NCBI RefSeq assembly: GCF_052857255.1
Contig: NC_135497.1
Span: 186,472,084-186,536,083, forward strand
Length of the DNA stretch: 64,000 bases
Origin: Amblyomma americanum
Lineage: Eukaryota > Arthropoda > Arachnida > Ixodida > Ixodidae
Direction of reading: 5' to 3'
The translations under genes and the position numbers were made by a program. This document shows, one piece after another, positions 41,481-54,160 of this stretch; the stretch's first letter is position 1; each line of letters begins with the position of its first letter. The notes under the pieces were generated by a model. The model was not told the origin of the DNA. It ran no database searches and worked only from the letters and a program-made list of their open reading frames with translations.

Positions 41481-43914
41481 CAGTGCAAAATTTCAGTTTA
41501 CTGATTGATGGCTTTTCCTTTTCAGATTTTATGCTTTACAGTGCAACGCTGCCGAGTCGGCGCCTCTCACCATTTGCCACATCGCATGGATGGTTGGGAA
41601 GAAAACTTTGTCGGCAGTTTGTGTTGCGTAGAAAGCCTATTCAGCATTTGTCAGGCGACTGTGTCCTGGGGCCGTGGGATGTGAACAGTTGTAATAGCTA
41701 TGATGCTTCGTGAAGCGGATCACACATGAAGCTTCACTGCCATGCTCGAAACGCCATGCCATGTGTTGCCCAGTGCCATGTCCGAAACACGTGGCTCTGC
41801 GTTGCTATATCTTTCGGTTTCAAAGATGTTTTGTGGATGAAAATTTACGGTGCACTTAATTACATTACGTGTAGAGAATGCGATATCATTAAAGTCTGGA
41901 GTCCTTCCGGCCTGCTTCTCCTCCGTCATCGCTACTCGGCGCGTACGCTAAGCCTGTGCAGCCACCGATAATATGTCTCCGCGTGCAGGGACTTTCCAGT
42001 ACGGTCGACACATACGGCGTTGATTATCGTATCTTTCCAACCTGATACACGGAGCTGCCTGTACATGTCTGCCACAACCAAGAGCAGCTGCCAAGTGCCG
42101 CCGAGGCGCCGAGCTTGCTACCGCGCTCAGCCATGTCACGTGACCAGCATGCCTGCAAACTCGGCCATGCCACGCGGTCTCGTGACGTCACACACCCGGC
42201 GACCAAAAGCGCTCAGCCATGTCACCTGTCAGCGAACCTGCCAACTGGCCCATGTAACGTGGTATTATGGCGTCACACACCCCCAATCAGACCTTGGCCA
42301 TGTCACATGACCATGTGAAGTCACCACTGCCTCGATCAATCAGCGAATTTTATTGGCCGAAAAACGTCGCCGGGTTTGCTCCGTGATGGTGATGAGGCTT
42401 CTAATGCTATCGCATTAAAAAGTGATTCTACACGGGACTCCCTACCATAACGTCTTGTTTCCACTTGTTTTCCTTTTAGGTGCGCAGTTGTGAAGAGGCT
42501 CTGCCGGCCTCAAGTGCACCGCCTGTACGTAATGGTAAGGGCCGCACAAACCACCAGTGGGCCGCTTTATAAATAGTCTGCATACATGGACGCAATTGCT
42601 GTACATAAACGCGCTAAATAAATTACAGGTACCCAGTACTTCAAGCAGTCTTGTAGCCGCGCCCCCGACTGCGCCTTTGAGCGGCGTGTGTTCAAATCCC
42701 TCTTAGGTGTAATTTTTTTGCAGGTTCATTTTTTCCCTACTCTATTGAGAGTGGTATAGACGGACGCAGTAGGCTCCAGAAGTCACATGACAGCGACATC
42801 ACTGCGGACTCGGACACATATTCGCGAGAGTCTGGATGGAGATGTATGATGCATTCCTGCATCAAAAACGTGCGCAAGCCAAAGGTCTCTGATAATGCTG
42901 CAAAGAAAGGTGTGGTGCATGCGACGGTAATCGCAGCCGCCGTTTCACATGCCAAATATTTCAGTCGGTGCCGTCGGCACCCTAGCGTCGGTGCGGCCTT
43001 TTAGTGGCAGGAAATTCTTCGGCTGCAATAAATATCGCACATCGTGGCAGGCGTTGATTTCGTAATAATGGGTGATAATATTGAGCCGTGATGTATTATT
43101 ATGTTCAATAAAACGTTTTCAAGATTTTCCTGTCATGTCGCTGAACTCCTATTGGCTGACTACTGTGGCCATCGCTGCGACCGCACCGACGCTGCGACAA
43201 TGCGACCAACTTGTTGAAAGTCTGTCGCAGTGGCCCTGCGACGAGAACGACGCGCATTTCTGTCGCACAGCGGCAGAAATCGCACTGCGCTGCGGCAACA
43301 ATCGCATCATGTGAAACGGCCATTAAGGGTATGACGCGATGGCTTTAATGGGTTAATGCGCATATATGCAGCAATGGTCATTCTCTACTTTATATTCATG
43401 GATCCCTGGGAGCGCTCATTCCACTCCTGGCGCAGTGTGCAGCGGTCAGGAGATGCGCCCCTGCCCTGCGATGGCAGGTGCTGCCACCGATGAGGCTTGT
43501 GAGACCAAGGTTGCTCTTCGCGAGCAACCTCTCGCGACCAATCATTAGTTGAACTGCCACCTGCCACGGTGTCCAGGTTGTGATCACGGAGCCAGATAGA
43601 CAGCGGAGAAATTGCTGAAGTGCGGGCTTAATTAAGTGCATGCGCACTAAAAGAGAGCCGGACAAATGAGCAAATGGAAAATGCTTAGAAATTCAATAAT
43701 TACCAAATAATGGCGAGAGAAGTTTGGAGCCAATCTGTTGGGCCGAACCCCACTGCATGTCGCTTGTGGCGCCTTATCGTATTAGCTTCAGCAGTCGGAT
43801 TTTGCCCTCCTACTTCCTCATATTTTTACGCTTATATACTTATGTGTAAGTATTGTGCTTAGAATATACTCGAACTATATAGCAGACAAGTAAAGGGAAA
43901 AGGGGGCTTCGTTA
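41481..43914. other. Intergenic with a degenerate short-repeat cluster (42131-42310)
   Basis: GCCATGTCACGTGA-like blocks occur five times (42131, 42163, 42211, 42250, 42297) with GTGACGTCACAC between. No gene. Confidence 0.45.
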
Positions 43915-44455
43915 TCACATTCATGACGGAAGCCAACAATTACCGAAACCAAGGAGCATAAGGGATGCTTTTTTTATCTGTGGTGTTCATCAATGGGAAA
44001 TTAATAGAGAAATTATTTTAAGGATAATTGATTAGAAAGCAGAAAAAAAATGCACGTGCCGCCGGTGGGAACCAAAGCCACGACCTCCGGATTTCGCGAT
44101 CCGGTGCTCTACCAATGCAACTACGGCGACGGCTGATCTTCTGCTCTCGGCGGTATTTATGTGTAGTGTAACCGAACCTTGAGAGTGTTCAGCAGCGCCA
44201 CCGTCGTCCGTAGCGGCGGATGTTGTACATCCTGTATTACCGCGAGTACCACGTAGGACCGTCATCGAACGATGAGGGCGGAAGCTGTGCGAGAACACTC
44301 TTATGATACTTGCGGCATCAGGACTGCCAGAACCGAGACCATCGTTAAGCTATTAGCCGACAAGGCAAATGAAATGAGGGGCTCGTTTGACAAACATATT
44401 AAGGAAGCCAACAGTCACCGAAACCAAGGTGCACAAGGGAATGTTTTTTTTTAAA
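43915..44455 (-). mobile_element. tRNA-headed SINE family 2, composite copy
   Basis: Two bodies (43915-44050 and 44185-44455) flank one tRNA-like head (about 44058-44135, minus). The head keeps GTAGAGCACCGGATCGCGAAA and a degraded B-box. GGAAGCCAACA-T-ACCGAAACCAAGG-GCA occurs in both bodies. Confidence 0.65.
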
Positions 44456-44608
44456 AGTTAGCCAGTTCAAGTTAGCCTGAATCTGCATTTACAGGTGCAC
44501 TTGAATTTTTGTAGATACAAGTACTCTTTTCTGTAAAGACAATAACCAGTGTTTTAATACAGCAAAAAGAAAAAAAAACGAAAACTGAAGCTGGCTTGTT
44601 CGAGGGTA

Positions 44609-44655
44609 GGAGGAGGAGGAGGAGGAGGAGGAGGAGGAGGAGGAGGAGGAGGAGA
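44609..44655. repeat. (AGG)n microsatellite
   Basis: About 15 units. Confidence 0.95.
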
Positions 44656-44659
44656 GACT

Positions 44660-45884
44660 TTAATGAAACAGGAGAGGTCTGCATGGCACCAGAGACATGG
44701 ACGAACCTCTCGTGCTCCTATTGAACGGAAGCAAGCTTAGGAGATTGCCAGTTGTTCGCAAAAACAAGTAGAAAAAGTAGAGGAAGCCAACGTGTCATTT
44801 TGACGTTCAACAGCCTGGGAACGGTTGTACCAGGCGGATAATGTTTGTGCCGCAGTAAACGCAGGGCTGCCCTTTGGAATACGTAGGTCCCACTGCGGGC
44901 AACCTTAAATTCAACAATAGGCCGTACAACCGCGTAATTTGTCGCAGATGGTCAGCACAAAGAGTAGAATGGGCAGTAGTAGTGTTTTCTAATATCCTAA
45001 TATATGCGAGCCTAAGAAAAAGGAAAGGAAACCCTGGAACTGTTCTTTAATAGTTGCTTGGAACAAAACAACGTTAGTAGTGCAGACCATCGCCCCCCCC
45101 CCCCCCCCCCCCCTCCCCAAGGCCATAGCGGCTGGTGTGGACATAACACCATACGGCTATAGGGCGCTTCCACATAACCTGGAACGGAAGTGCTTCTCGC
45201 ACTGAAATGAGCTTGCCGGAAAAGAGACGAAACGACAAGCCACCACTAGAATGTGTTATTTGCGTGTGCCAACTATCCCTGGAATGGTAAACACGCACAG
45301 TTGGCATCGAAATATGGGCTTAGACATGTCCTTCATGTCGAAACCGGCATTCTGTGTCGGTATGTTGCTCGCAGGGGTAGGCCATTTCCCTCGACTAACT
45401 TCTCGGCGCTTTCCGGCTGAGCTCGTTCGGCGACCTCTCGAATACTGCCACGCACGAGCGTCGGCGAAGAAGCCTAACTGCCGAACGATACAGCAGCGTT
45501 TCTGTGTGCCTCTGCCGTCCTTGGTAGCAACTGATAGCTCATCTGCGTTCCAGCAGTGATGCGAGTCTGCCGAGGGCCAGACGGAGGCATGCTAGGGACA
45601 CCGTTGACGTGTACTCTTCTGTGGTCGGGCGCATCGACAGATGAAGCAGCCGGTTACCCCGTCGCGGAGCCCCATCGGCACTCTGCAGCCACCGCCACGA
45701 CCACCCCAGACTCTGAAGCAACTGGTATCCCCAATGGCCACGGCGGCCAATGGCAGCAGGGTCTGCACTGTGGTCTACACTGAGCGGCAGATACCCACGA
45801 CCGCTACTTCGACAACGGCCACCCTCTGTCCTGGCCAATGGCAGTGCATGACACGACCAACGGCTATTCACCAACCGACGAGCA
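44660..45884. other. Intergenic, nothing recognised; C21 run at 45093-45113
   Basis: No supported gene. Confidence 0.4.
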
Positions 45885-46060
45885 ATTTGGCCCATTGCCT
45901 TCTGGAATGCCCCATGGTCCCTCAGTCGCCACACCTCCCCTCTCCATTCCCTCTTTCGTGGAGTGCCTGGCTCGCCTCGGATAAGCTGCAAGACAAGCTG
46001 GTCCTCGTGCACCAGGCCCGCTCCCTTCTTGGCGTTTGACTGAGCGACCAAATAAAGTGA
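45885..46060 (+). pseudogene. LINE 3' end (R1/I-like C-terminal tail)
   Basis: SNLAHCLLECP is a remnant of the Cys-His knuckle. It is followed by a helical tail (SWSAWLAS, KLVLVHQARSLLG), a stop at 46037-46039 and AATAAAG. Very short 5'-truncated copy. Confidence 0.55.
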
Positions 46061-47984
46061 ATGTCGTATCGCGGTGGAGAAGCAAATTCTGTGGCCTCAT
46101 TTTTTGCTTCGACCGGCACAAGGCAGGTACGGTGGCTTGACTGCCAGCGCTTGTATTGTCCTATACTCCTGCATCTTTGATCCCTCTTATATCACGCAGT
46201 TTGTGAAATATCATGGCCCGGCCAGTCAAGCTAAAGGCGAGTCACTATGTCATCGAGGTTATCGACGGCAACGTTCCCAACACTGCGTCGATATAAGCCA
46301 CGGGTAACAAGCTCTGAAAGGACTGAGGCAATAAAGGAAGTGACAAGGTAAAGATTATGTTTGAGAAAAATATTTGCCGCGCTGATTCTTCTCAAAATGT
46401 CACTTCACGTCATCATTACGAGACTTATTGCTGCTATCCACCACGCAGTGCTTAATGTCTGGCTCCATCAAAGAGTGGTCTCTAGTGATTCGAGCACAGA
46501 TGGAGAGAGAAATAAAGAGCAAGAGAGAAAAAGCGGCTTGCCAGCCTATTTTACAAGTCTTTTTATAAAAAGGAATGTAGTTATAGTGTACAAAGAACTG
46601 CATAAATACATAATGTAACTAAACAAAGAAGTGTGCAAACTAGAAACTCCACTGAACTTCGGGAAGCGGGAAAGAGAAACAAAGAAAAAAAAAGATTAGA
46701 AACGGCTTAGAGCCGTTTTGAATTTGGTTTGGGGTCTAGAGGCTTTCTTTACTCGTGAAGGTTGCTGGGGGGGGGCTTTGCACTGCGTTTTCCATTGTTT
46801 TTGGGTAGCCTTGGGGCTGGGTGGACATGTTCTGGATTGAATTTGCTGCGAGGTTATCTCACACTGCCTCTCGCAAGCGCACTGTTTACAGACGTTGCCA
46901 GGCTTGTATAAGGCACTTGAGAAATGCGCTGTCGAGCGAAGAAAGTGAAGCTTTTTCTGCAGCTGCTGACTTCCACAGACAATGGCTTCGCGCAAGTGCA
47001 GCGACAGAGAGACGCACACTAAACACAGCCGTGAGCCCAGCTTTACTTTCTCATTTCTTTTCCTTTGCGGACCAGTTCACTACCTAAACTCACCTAGACA
47101 TGCACTGCCCACGTTGTACCCAACTGAGCCGGGGCGCGATGCTTCGCCAGACCCGCCAGATCCACCTCCCATCGCGCACCCCCAGGTGTCCCCTCTGGGG
47201 CTTCGTGGAGAGTCTTTCCATTGGCGGCGCCCGAGGGTTGCCTTCTTTTGCTACTCCCTCCTCCCTTTTCTTGGTCGCTCCGGTTTCACCCCTCGTGGTG
47301 CGCGTTTTCCGACCGCGCGTAGCCAGCCGGCCCAGCATTCAGGCTCGGCGCAAAGGGCAGGGGCCCCAGTGCCGTCGTCTGCCGCTGGCAGCTCTCTAAT
47401 CGACTCCGTGAGCAAAACTGCCCGCGGCCCTACTGGATGCGCCGCGAGCGCGACTCTCCCGCACATCGCGCGGTGCTGCTTCTGCTGCCGCGTCGACGCC
47501 TGCACGAGCGTGAGATGCGGGGCAGGTGTTTTGAACGTACGCGAATTTCGTTCGATGGCTCGAAACCCCTTTGTCTCTGTTTCATATATTACCGCCTCTC
47601 TTCGAAATGGTTAGTGCTTCTGAGTGCTTACTGTCAATTTGCAATGGCGATATTTTCGCGAGACGAGGGCAGGCTTGTACGGTGGAGCCGGGTAGTTCAG
47701 CACGTGAAGCTTGAAAGCAGCAGGACATGCGACAGTGACGGAGTCGCGAGCTAGAACTGCTCGATCCATCTTCCTCTTCGCCTGAACGTTCTTACTCGCC
47801 CCGCGCAGGATGTGCAGAGAAGCGCTAGCATATCTGTCTGTGTAGAGCGCGATTAGATGAGGTACTGTGACACAACCTGGTACCTTTGTTCCACAGACAC
47901 GTATTATTAATGAAAGGAGCAACAGCTTGAGTATGCGTTTAAATATTTTATGATACAAGGAGTTGCGATACCTGCACGATTTTG
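46061..47984. other. Intergenic, nothing recognised
   Basis: A GC-rich open frame of 210 codons (46982-47614) has low-complexity Ser/Pro/Arg composition and no domain, so I do not call it. Confidence 0.4.
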
Positions 47985-49093
47985 GCTGTTTAAACTACTG
48001 GCATTAGGGATCTACAGCACTGTGACAGAGCTCTCGGGAGCTCATCTCACCTATCAGTACCAGCGTTTCAGCCACACCCCCACGGGATGTCACATACTCG
48101 ATAGGCTTGGAATAAGCTTCGAAACGACCGTCGCCGACAAGGCCCAGCTTCCGTCCCATATCCACAGCAACCTTATCATTACCCCTCTCCCGAAAAATAT
48201 GCAACCAAAGTATCATGTCGCTCGCCGCAAGGGCAGGGCTAAGTCTCTGCATAAAAAGTATTGAACAGATCAGACAGCGGTCTACGTCGACGCCGCCATA
48301 TACCCCGATCGGGATGTTTTTTCGCTCGCGGTTGTAAACTACTGTGGACGGCCGTTGGTTGCGTGGTCCATTCCCGTCAGGTCATGAAGAGGCGGAGGCG
48401 GCCGTAGCTAGCCTTGGCGATGGTTTCCACCTATGCAGAAACCATCTTCAGCGACTCTAAATCTGCGATTCGTAATTCCGCCAAAGGCCGGGTCTCCCCC
48501 GTCATCCTCTCTCTCTTCCACTCAGCCAAAAACCAACTCCACCCAATCCAATTGATTTGGGTCCCTGCGCACACATTCCATCCAGGGAAGGAAGCGGCCC
48601 ACAATAATGCCCCAGGATTCGTCGACCGGGATGTGTTGTCGCCCGTCCTGCGGACGGCGGGAGATCGTATTGTTACATTTCATGACATAACCATGCACTA
48701 GCGCTTTGGTAGACTTCTATATCCCCCGCACATATTTCTCTTACCAAACCCCAAGAGGTTGCGTGGAGGCAACTTCAAAAGAGCACCTTCCCCAACCCCG
48801 CGATATATGCCCGCATATACCCTGGGGTCTACTCTCCCTCCTGTCAACTATGTGGCCAACATGCCACTCTATCCCACATACTCTGGACTTGCCCTCAGGA
48901 CTCCCCTCCGCCAGGTTTGCAGCTCTCGAATCCAGACCAGTGGAAGGCCGCATTGCTCAGTTCCGACTCGATCCGACAAGAGCCCTAGAAGTCTGCGAGC
49001 GCCACGTGCACATTGCCACTTGATGGTGCTATAACCCCATACCATCTGCTACTTTTGTCGACGAAAATAAAGTTTATCCTCCTCCTCCTCCAG
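47985..49093 (+). pseudogene. LINE ORF2 3' third with RNase H, frameshifted (R1/I-like)
   Basis: An upstream part ALGIYSTVTELSGAHLTYQY..SHIHSNLIITPLPKNM is followed by RNase H-type VYVDAAIYPDRD, then SDSKSAIRNSAKGRVSP and IWVPAHT. The C-terminal region has RLLYPPH in shifted frames. It ends near 49023 and is followed by AATAAAGTTTATCC and a (TCC)n tail. There are several frameshifts. It is the longest R1/I-like copy here. Confidence 0.75.
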
Positions 49094-49244
49094 GCTGTTT
49101 GGCTTTGTGGCGAGAATGAAAATACATTAGGCTGCTGCCACGCAGAAGGGAAATGAAACCAATGGGCGGGCTAGGGAAGTTAGTCGGGATCCTGGCGGTA
49201 GTGGTGACAGTATTACTCACTGTGGAAGCGCCAGTCTCTAAAAG

Positions 49245-49400
49245 CCATTCGCGTTGGTCATGCATAATCAGCATCATCAGCCTAACTACGTCCACTGAAG
49301 GGCAAATGTCTCTCCCGCACATACCTCGAAATAACCCTGTCCTGCGTCAGGTAAGGCAACCCTATCTCCGCAAACTTCTTAATATCATCCGCCATCATAA
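49245..49400 (-). pseudogene. RTE-like LINE 3' end, minus strand
   Basis: Minus strand: DIKKFAEIG-type remnant, then CATTTGCCCTTCAGTGGACG and TAGTTAGGCTGATGATG, the same tail as at 36370 and 40410. Confidence 0.6.
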
Positions 49401-49760
49401 TCCGGCCCCTCTCAACCAGCGATTTCTAGTCGAGGGGATTGTGGCTATGAAGGGGTGCCTCCCAGCACTCATATGTCGGATCGGGATTGCTGTCCAAATT
49501 TGGGTTTTCTTGACATTACCAAACTGTGTGAAAGAGTGTGCCAACTGCTCCACAGAAGGGGCAGGACGAATCGTATAGGTGTCTGGATACCATTTACTCA
49601 TCAAGTAGGGATTGGGCAGAGTGTTAGTTTGCAGTCGCCTGATGATGTTCGCTTCAAGTTTGCTATAAGTTTTGTAAGAGCATCTTTCCTTCTTATGATC
49701 TTATAGTACCCCGTAATTTCTGCGTAGCTTGGTAAGGGTTAGGGGTTGTTAACTGTGACA
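49401..49760 (-). pseudogene. R1/I-like LINE C-terminal fragment within RTE-like sequence, minus strand
   Basis: RLQTNTLPNPY (shifted frame) and a knuckle CPFCGAVGTLFHTVWQC are legible on the minus strand. RTE-like sequence lies on both sides (49245-49400 and 50050-50990), so this may be a nested insertion. Confidence 0.6.
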
Positions 49761-49787
49761 GAGAGAGGCTGCTTGCCCCCTGCCTTC

Positions 49788-49909
49788 TCGATTCCCTTCG
49801 ATTCCCTGCCTCCTCTTGAAATACATTCCGTTACCTTAAAGGGACTCTTCGATTCCCTTCGATTCCCTGCCTCCTCTTGAAATGCATTCCGTTACCCTAA
49901 AGGGACAAT
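49788..49909. repeat. 61-bp tandem duplication
   Basis: Two units containing GATTCCCTTCGATTCCCTGC and AAATACATTCCGTTACC/AAATGCATTCCGTTACC. Confidence 0.8.
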
Positions 49910-50049
49910 CGGTTATCTTGCCTTCGCATTGCATGCCCTGCACATGCCAATTTCTTCTTCTTGATTTCGACTATATAGGGTGTCATTAACTCACAATTGT
50001 TCCCTGACCAACTAAATGCATTTTTCAGTGCAGGAGTTAGCCGCAAGAT

Positions 50050-50990
50050 TCCTCAAGCGGAGAGCAATACTAAATAAGGGGCAATCTCCAGAAAAAGAAC
50101 CAGCTCAGGCTTTGAAATCATAGATAATAGTACTCCAAAAACATATCACAGTGTGACAAAATGCATTACGAACCTAATCTTAATCTCCTATTGAGCATTT
50201 TTAAATGAGTTCACCTGATTAATGGTGTGAATATGGTCTATTTTCGAGTAGCCCTTCCTAAAGTCAGCCTGGTCCTTTAAGTGATTAAAGTGTAAGGTTG
50301 TTCTAATTTGATTAGCGATTACTTGGATAAATATCTTGCCAACAACGAATAGTTATCTGATTGGTCTGCAATTTTCATGTCCTTGACATCCACTTTCTTA
50401 CGGGTTAAGTTGATCTTATTGTTCTTCGAAATTTCAGGTACACTAGAGGTTAGAAAGCACTGTGCTACAGGGCGGCAAGTTTTTCTAGCACAATGTCTCC
50501 ACCGTCCTCCAACAAATCTGCATTCACTTGATTCTCAACTGCCGCTTTTCTTTTTTACATTGCCTGCAAAGCTTTCTTCACTACCTTCTTGACTTCCGTT
50601 ACTAGTGGGATGACCAATTCCTCCACACCACACTGGCTTCGTCATTAGCATCCTAATTATTACGCCTACTTACAGATCTGTGTAGAATTCTTGTGTAACT
50701 TTAGCTATCTTATCCATATTCGTAACTGTCCTCCTTGTCTCTACGGGCATACACCAGCTAAATTCTTTAGCAATATCACAACAGGGTCCAAGAAACGGCC
50801 GTATAACGGCCTGCGACGAAGAGGGTTGGCGAAACAGCCGAGGATATGCACGAGTGTGGGAAGTGCTTTCCGCTTTAATTATGTTTCGGCGCTCCGCTTT
50901 GGAACAGGGCGCTGTACGGCCATTGCTGCGACAGTGCTGCAACGCTGTTAAATTACTGGACCTGTCTGCATCTTATTTTTGTCCATGCCT
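50050..50990 (-). pseudogene. RTE-like LINE reverse transcriptase remnant, minus strand
   Basis: Minus strand shows IAKVTQEFYTDL, then KKVDVKDMKIADQSDNYSLL (cf. the RT K-G-D..NYRPISLL motif) and FRKGYSKIDHIHTINQ-like sequence with one substitution. These are finger/palm motifs of RTE-like RTs with many stops. Confidence 0.7.
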
Positions 50991-51027
50991 AATTTCTTCA
51001 TGACCGATTTTAGGCTGCCTTCCTTGT

Positions 51028-51266
51028 TTGGTTTAGTTTTATGGGGTTTAACGTCCCAAAGCGACTCAGGCTATGAGTGACGCCATAGCGGAGGACTTCG
51101 GATTAATTCAGACCACCTAAGGTACCTTATCGTCCACTGACATCGCACAGTACACGGGGCTTTAGCATTCCGCCTCGACCGAAGTGCGCCCATCGCGGCC
51201 GGGATCGAATCCGTGTCTCTCGAGTCATAAGCCGAACACCATAACCACTGAGCAACCACGGCGGCT
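51028..51266 (-). mobile_element. Ruka-like SINE, minus strand
   Basis: tRNA-like head (GTGGTTGCTCAGTGG, GGGATCGAATCC degenerate), GTGCGATGTCAGTGGACG, and the tail GGGACGTTAAACCCCATAAAA. Same subtype as 6624. Confidence 0.8.
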
Positions 51267-52263
51267 TTCTGCCTTGTTTACAGCCTGCTAGATACTCCAT
51301 ATTATATTTCCTCATGACATTTACCTTACGCTCGTTGATTTGGCATTGACCATTTAATCGAGTTAAATGTAAACACGAATTTCACGCACGGGGCGCTCCC
51401 GCTAGCTAATCGTAGAAACTACTCACGATTTAAAGTGTCGAAATTCTCGAGGAGATATTCAGTATGGGAGCCACCGCTGTGCCGATTATATGCTGCATGC
51501 ACTGCATCTTTAGCCTGGTACAAATGCTAGTGACGCCGTAAAATTTCATTGAGAGCGGGGAAGAACAGTTTACTCGGAGCTGGGGCTGAGGTTTTGTGCC
51601 ATGCTGCGTTAAGGCCTGCAGGTTGTGACACCTTCGGGTGGTCTCCCATGACGTGTGCAAAAAGGAACGCAGGAGTGGAGTGAAAGAGCGGCGAAGAGAA
51701 AAAAAAACGATCCTCGCGCCGACTTGAAGGCCGTCTCTTAACGACGCGGTTGAATGTCTGTCTGTTATTGCAAGGAAGAAAGAAAAGGAAAGTGCACAGG
51801 CCTGCTCACTGGCTCAAGACGAGCCACAATCGCTACCACGTGCAGATAGTATAGGAGAGTGAAAGATGGGATAGAAAGACAGGATAGAAAACACGCGGTA
51901 GAATGACCCAGGCCGATCCCGGAGGCAGTGCAATACCGGGCCAACCGGTGGCGGGAGTGAAGCGTCCTTCAAACTCTCCGCCACATTTCCTAAAATAAGT
52001 CCAATTGGGACCCGTATCAGATATTATACGGGATCTCAATCTAAGTTGAATGGAAGAAGCGTTCGCCTGGGGCCGGCTGGAAGGATGCAAAGACTGTCTT
52101 AGGTTTACAGGTTTACTTTAGGCCTTTTTATGATTCCAGACTGCGATAGGTGGTCGGAGGCAAACCTTCCAGGTTGCTTGCCAAAGGCATCGTAAGGGTG
52201 TGCTCCGGTAGGTCGTGCAAAGTTCCGAGCAGTCATCTGTCGCTGGTACTTACTTGCACAAGG
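51267..52263. other. Intergenic, nothing recognised
   Basis: No supported feature. Confidence 0.4.
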
Positions 52264-52265
52264 TA

Positions 52266-52477
52266 CAGCCACGGACAAAAGTTTGCGGAATGCAGATTCG
52301 CGGGGAAAAAAGTATTTCTGCGTTTCCTCGCTAGCAATTCAGATAAGTTCGTCTAGCAGATGGAGCACGCATGTCTCGTCGTGTTCCGACGCATTTAACT
52401 GACCTGCTTTGTTTGACTGCGCCGAAATAATTTTTTGCCCCGTGAATCTGCATCCCGCAAAATATTGTCCGTGACTG
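52266..52477. mobile_element. Tc1/mariner-type MITE, 212 bp, TA target
   Basis: Ends CAGCCACGGACAAAAG and, inverted, CAGTCACGGACAATAT. The terminal inverted repeats extend about 58 bp (both include GATGCAGATTC/AATGCAGATTC and CGGGG) at about 85 percent identity by eye. TA lies on each side (52264-52265, 52478-52479). No coding capacity. Confidence 0.85.
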
Positions 52478-52479
52478 TA

Positions 52480-53640
52480 CGGTGCGAAGAAGCAGCAGAA
52501 TTGCTTCGGTTGTATTATTCTTTTTTTTTCTAGCATGTTTTGGGATGGAAAGCGGGAGCGTAATACCGGATAAATTATGGTCGGCAGCAGCTGTTGCTGC
52601 AACGTCATTAGAATCCTTTCGCTGTGTCAGCCGTTGCTGGTGCAAAGTCGCCACACACTTTGCATGCGCGGCAGCGGGTTTTCAGGCTTGCGGTGCGTGC
52701 GTTTCGAAAGCTAATCTCGCAGGAACACAAGAAAAACGCAATAAAGGGCGCACGTTTGAATCGCTTCTCGATCGCACTTTATTTTTTTGTGCGAGTGGCG
52801 GTTTGGAAGCAGCGCCGACCGCGTTCTTCTGCGCATCCCCAATTACGCAGCTCGGAGTCAGCCGCACGAGTCGACGCGAATAAAAACGACTCGTTGGCGT
52901 TACGCGAAAATGGAAGCTTTCGGCTGCGGCCCTCGAGACCACAGTACGGCAAGCTGGCTCCGAGGCAGCCTGCTCTCCGGTTAAGTGTCGTGCTATTTTG
53001 CGCTGTGCTGTCACCTGCTGGCCTGGCGTATGGTGCGCTCTCCACGGCTCCGCGCTGTTTCACCCCTACGGATATCACGATCCTTAGAGTTTTATTTCTT
53101 TGCACGATGACCTATGCACTGTAGTTATTCTCAATGTCGCGTGAAGGTTGCAATGGAAGCGTGCAAAAAGAAAGAAATAGCGGAAAACGGCCAGACTTTC
53201 CACTCTTCCCAGAGACAGCGATAGGTACACCATGCTCCGCCCACACCGTGATAGCGGCCAATCCCAGACCAGGCGTGGGTGACGTGACTGCGTAGACCGC
53301 ATCCCCCGGAGCACTAGAATAGCATCCTAATCGGCCAGCAGATGAACAGCCTTTTGTTACGACATACTTCGGCACCGACGCCGTTTACGAAGTCGGCTAT
53401 GTGCAGAGGATCCTCTGCAAAAGGAAGTCGTCCCGATACACCGGAAGGGGATAATGGAGTATTACCACTATAGTTCACGGGCTGCAAGTCTTTGCTCCTT
53501 TTGAAGCTCTTTGTTTCTTTCAGTCTTGCTTCACATTTTTTGTTTTGTTTTAGAGCGAAAGGTCTACTTCACGACGAAAGCTGCAAAAGCCGGATCATCG
53601 CTGAAGCCTTGACCTTGATTTTGAATAAATAAATACATAA
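52480..53640. other. Intergenic, nothing recognised
   Basis: No supported gene; the overlapping frames at 52.5-53.1 kb have no recognisable domain. Confidence 0.4.
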
Positions 53641-53644
53641 AATA

Positions 53645-53740
53645 TATATCGCCGCGACTGGGATTCGAACCCGTGGTAGCACGAACAGATCACCTTCGCT
53701 GGCCACTGCACGAGAGCGCTATGCTATTTCCGCTTTTCGT
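53645..53740 (-). repeat. tRNA-like segment with perfect B-box
   Basis: Minus strand: GCGCTCTCGTGCAGTGGCC, then ACCACGGGTTCGAATCCCAG and TCGCGGCG. It lies just beyond the LINE 3' end. It could be a SINE head or the tail of the LINE; a working tRNA is unlikely because no full cloverleaf forms. Confidence 0.4.
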
Positions 53741-54160
53741 TTCGACGTGTTATTTAATACAATGCTACGATGAGCTATCTACATACATTTAGAAAACAGC
53801 GGCAAATCAACACACCTATGCAACGAAACACGAGACAGGGTCAATGCAGAGAACATAGCTATTACATCATGATACGACACACCTAAGCAACAAAGAAGAA
53901 AAAAGGCAGGGAACAGCACAACACTAAGACTGAGTGCCACGCCGGTTCAAACTCGGTGTGGGAATACAATTCTTCAAGGTCTACAATCATTCTACTGAAA
54001 TGGTATTTAGCAGAAACATCAGATTCACACGTCGGTCTATCATGCGTGTTTTCCACAGTCTATGTAATCCAATTAAACATGACATATCTAAGTGTTAATC
54101 AACAAATGGCAGTGCAATGAGATATTGTGCAGAATGCGGAGTCAAATTAAGTCTTTTTCA

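Noticed and set aside
46982..47614. 210-codon ORF
   Set aside because: GC-rich, low-complexity, no domain, no splice or promoter context that I could support.
52482..53124. Overlapping ORFs on both strands
   Set aside because: Several equally long frames on both strands with no domain; typical of stop-poor GC-rich DNA.
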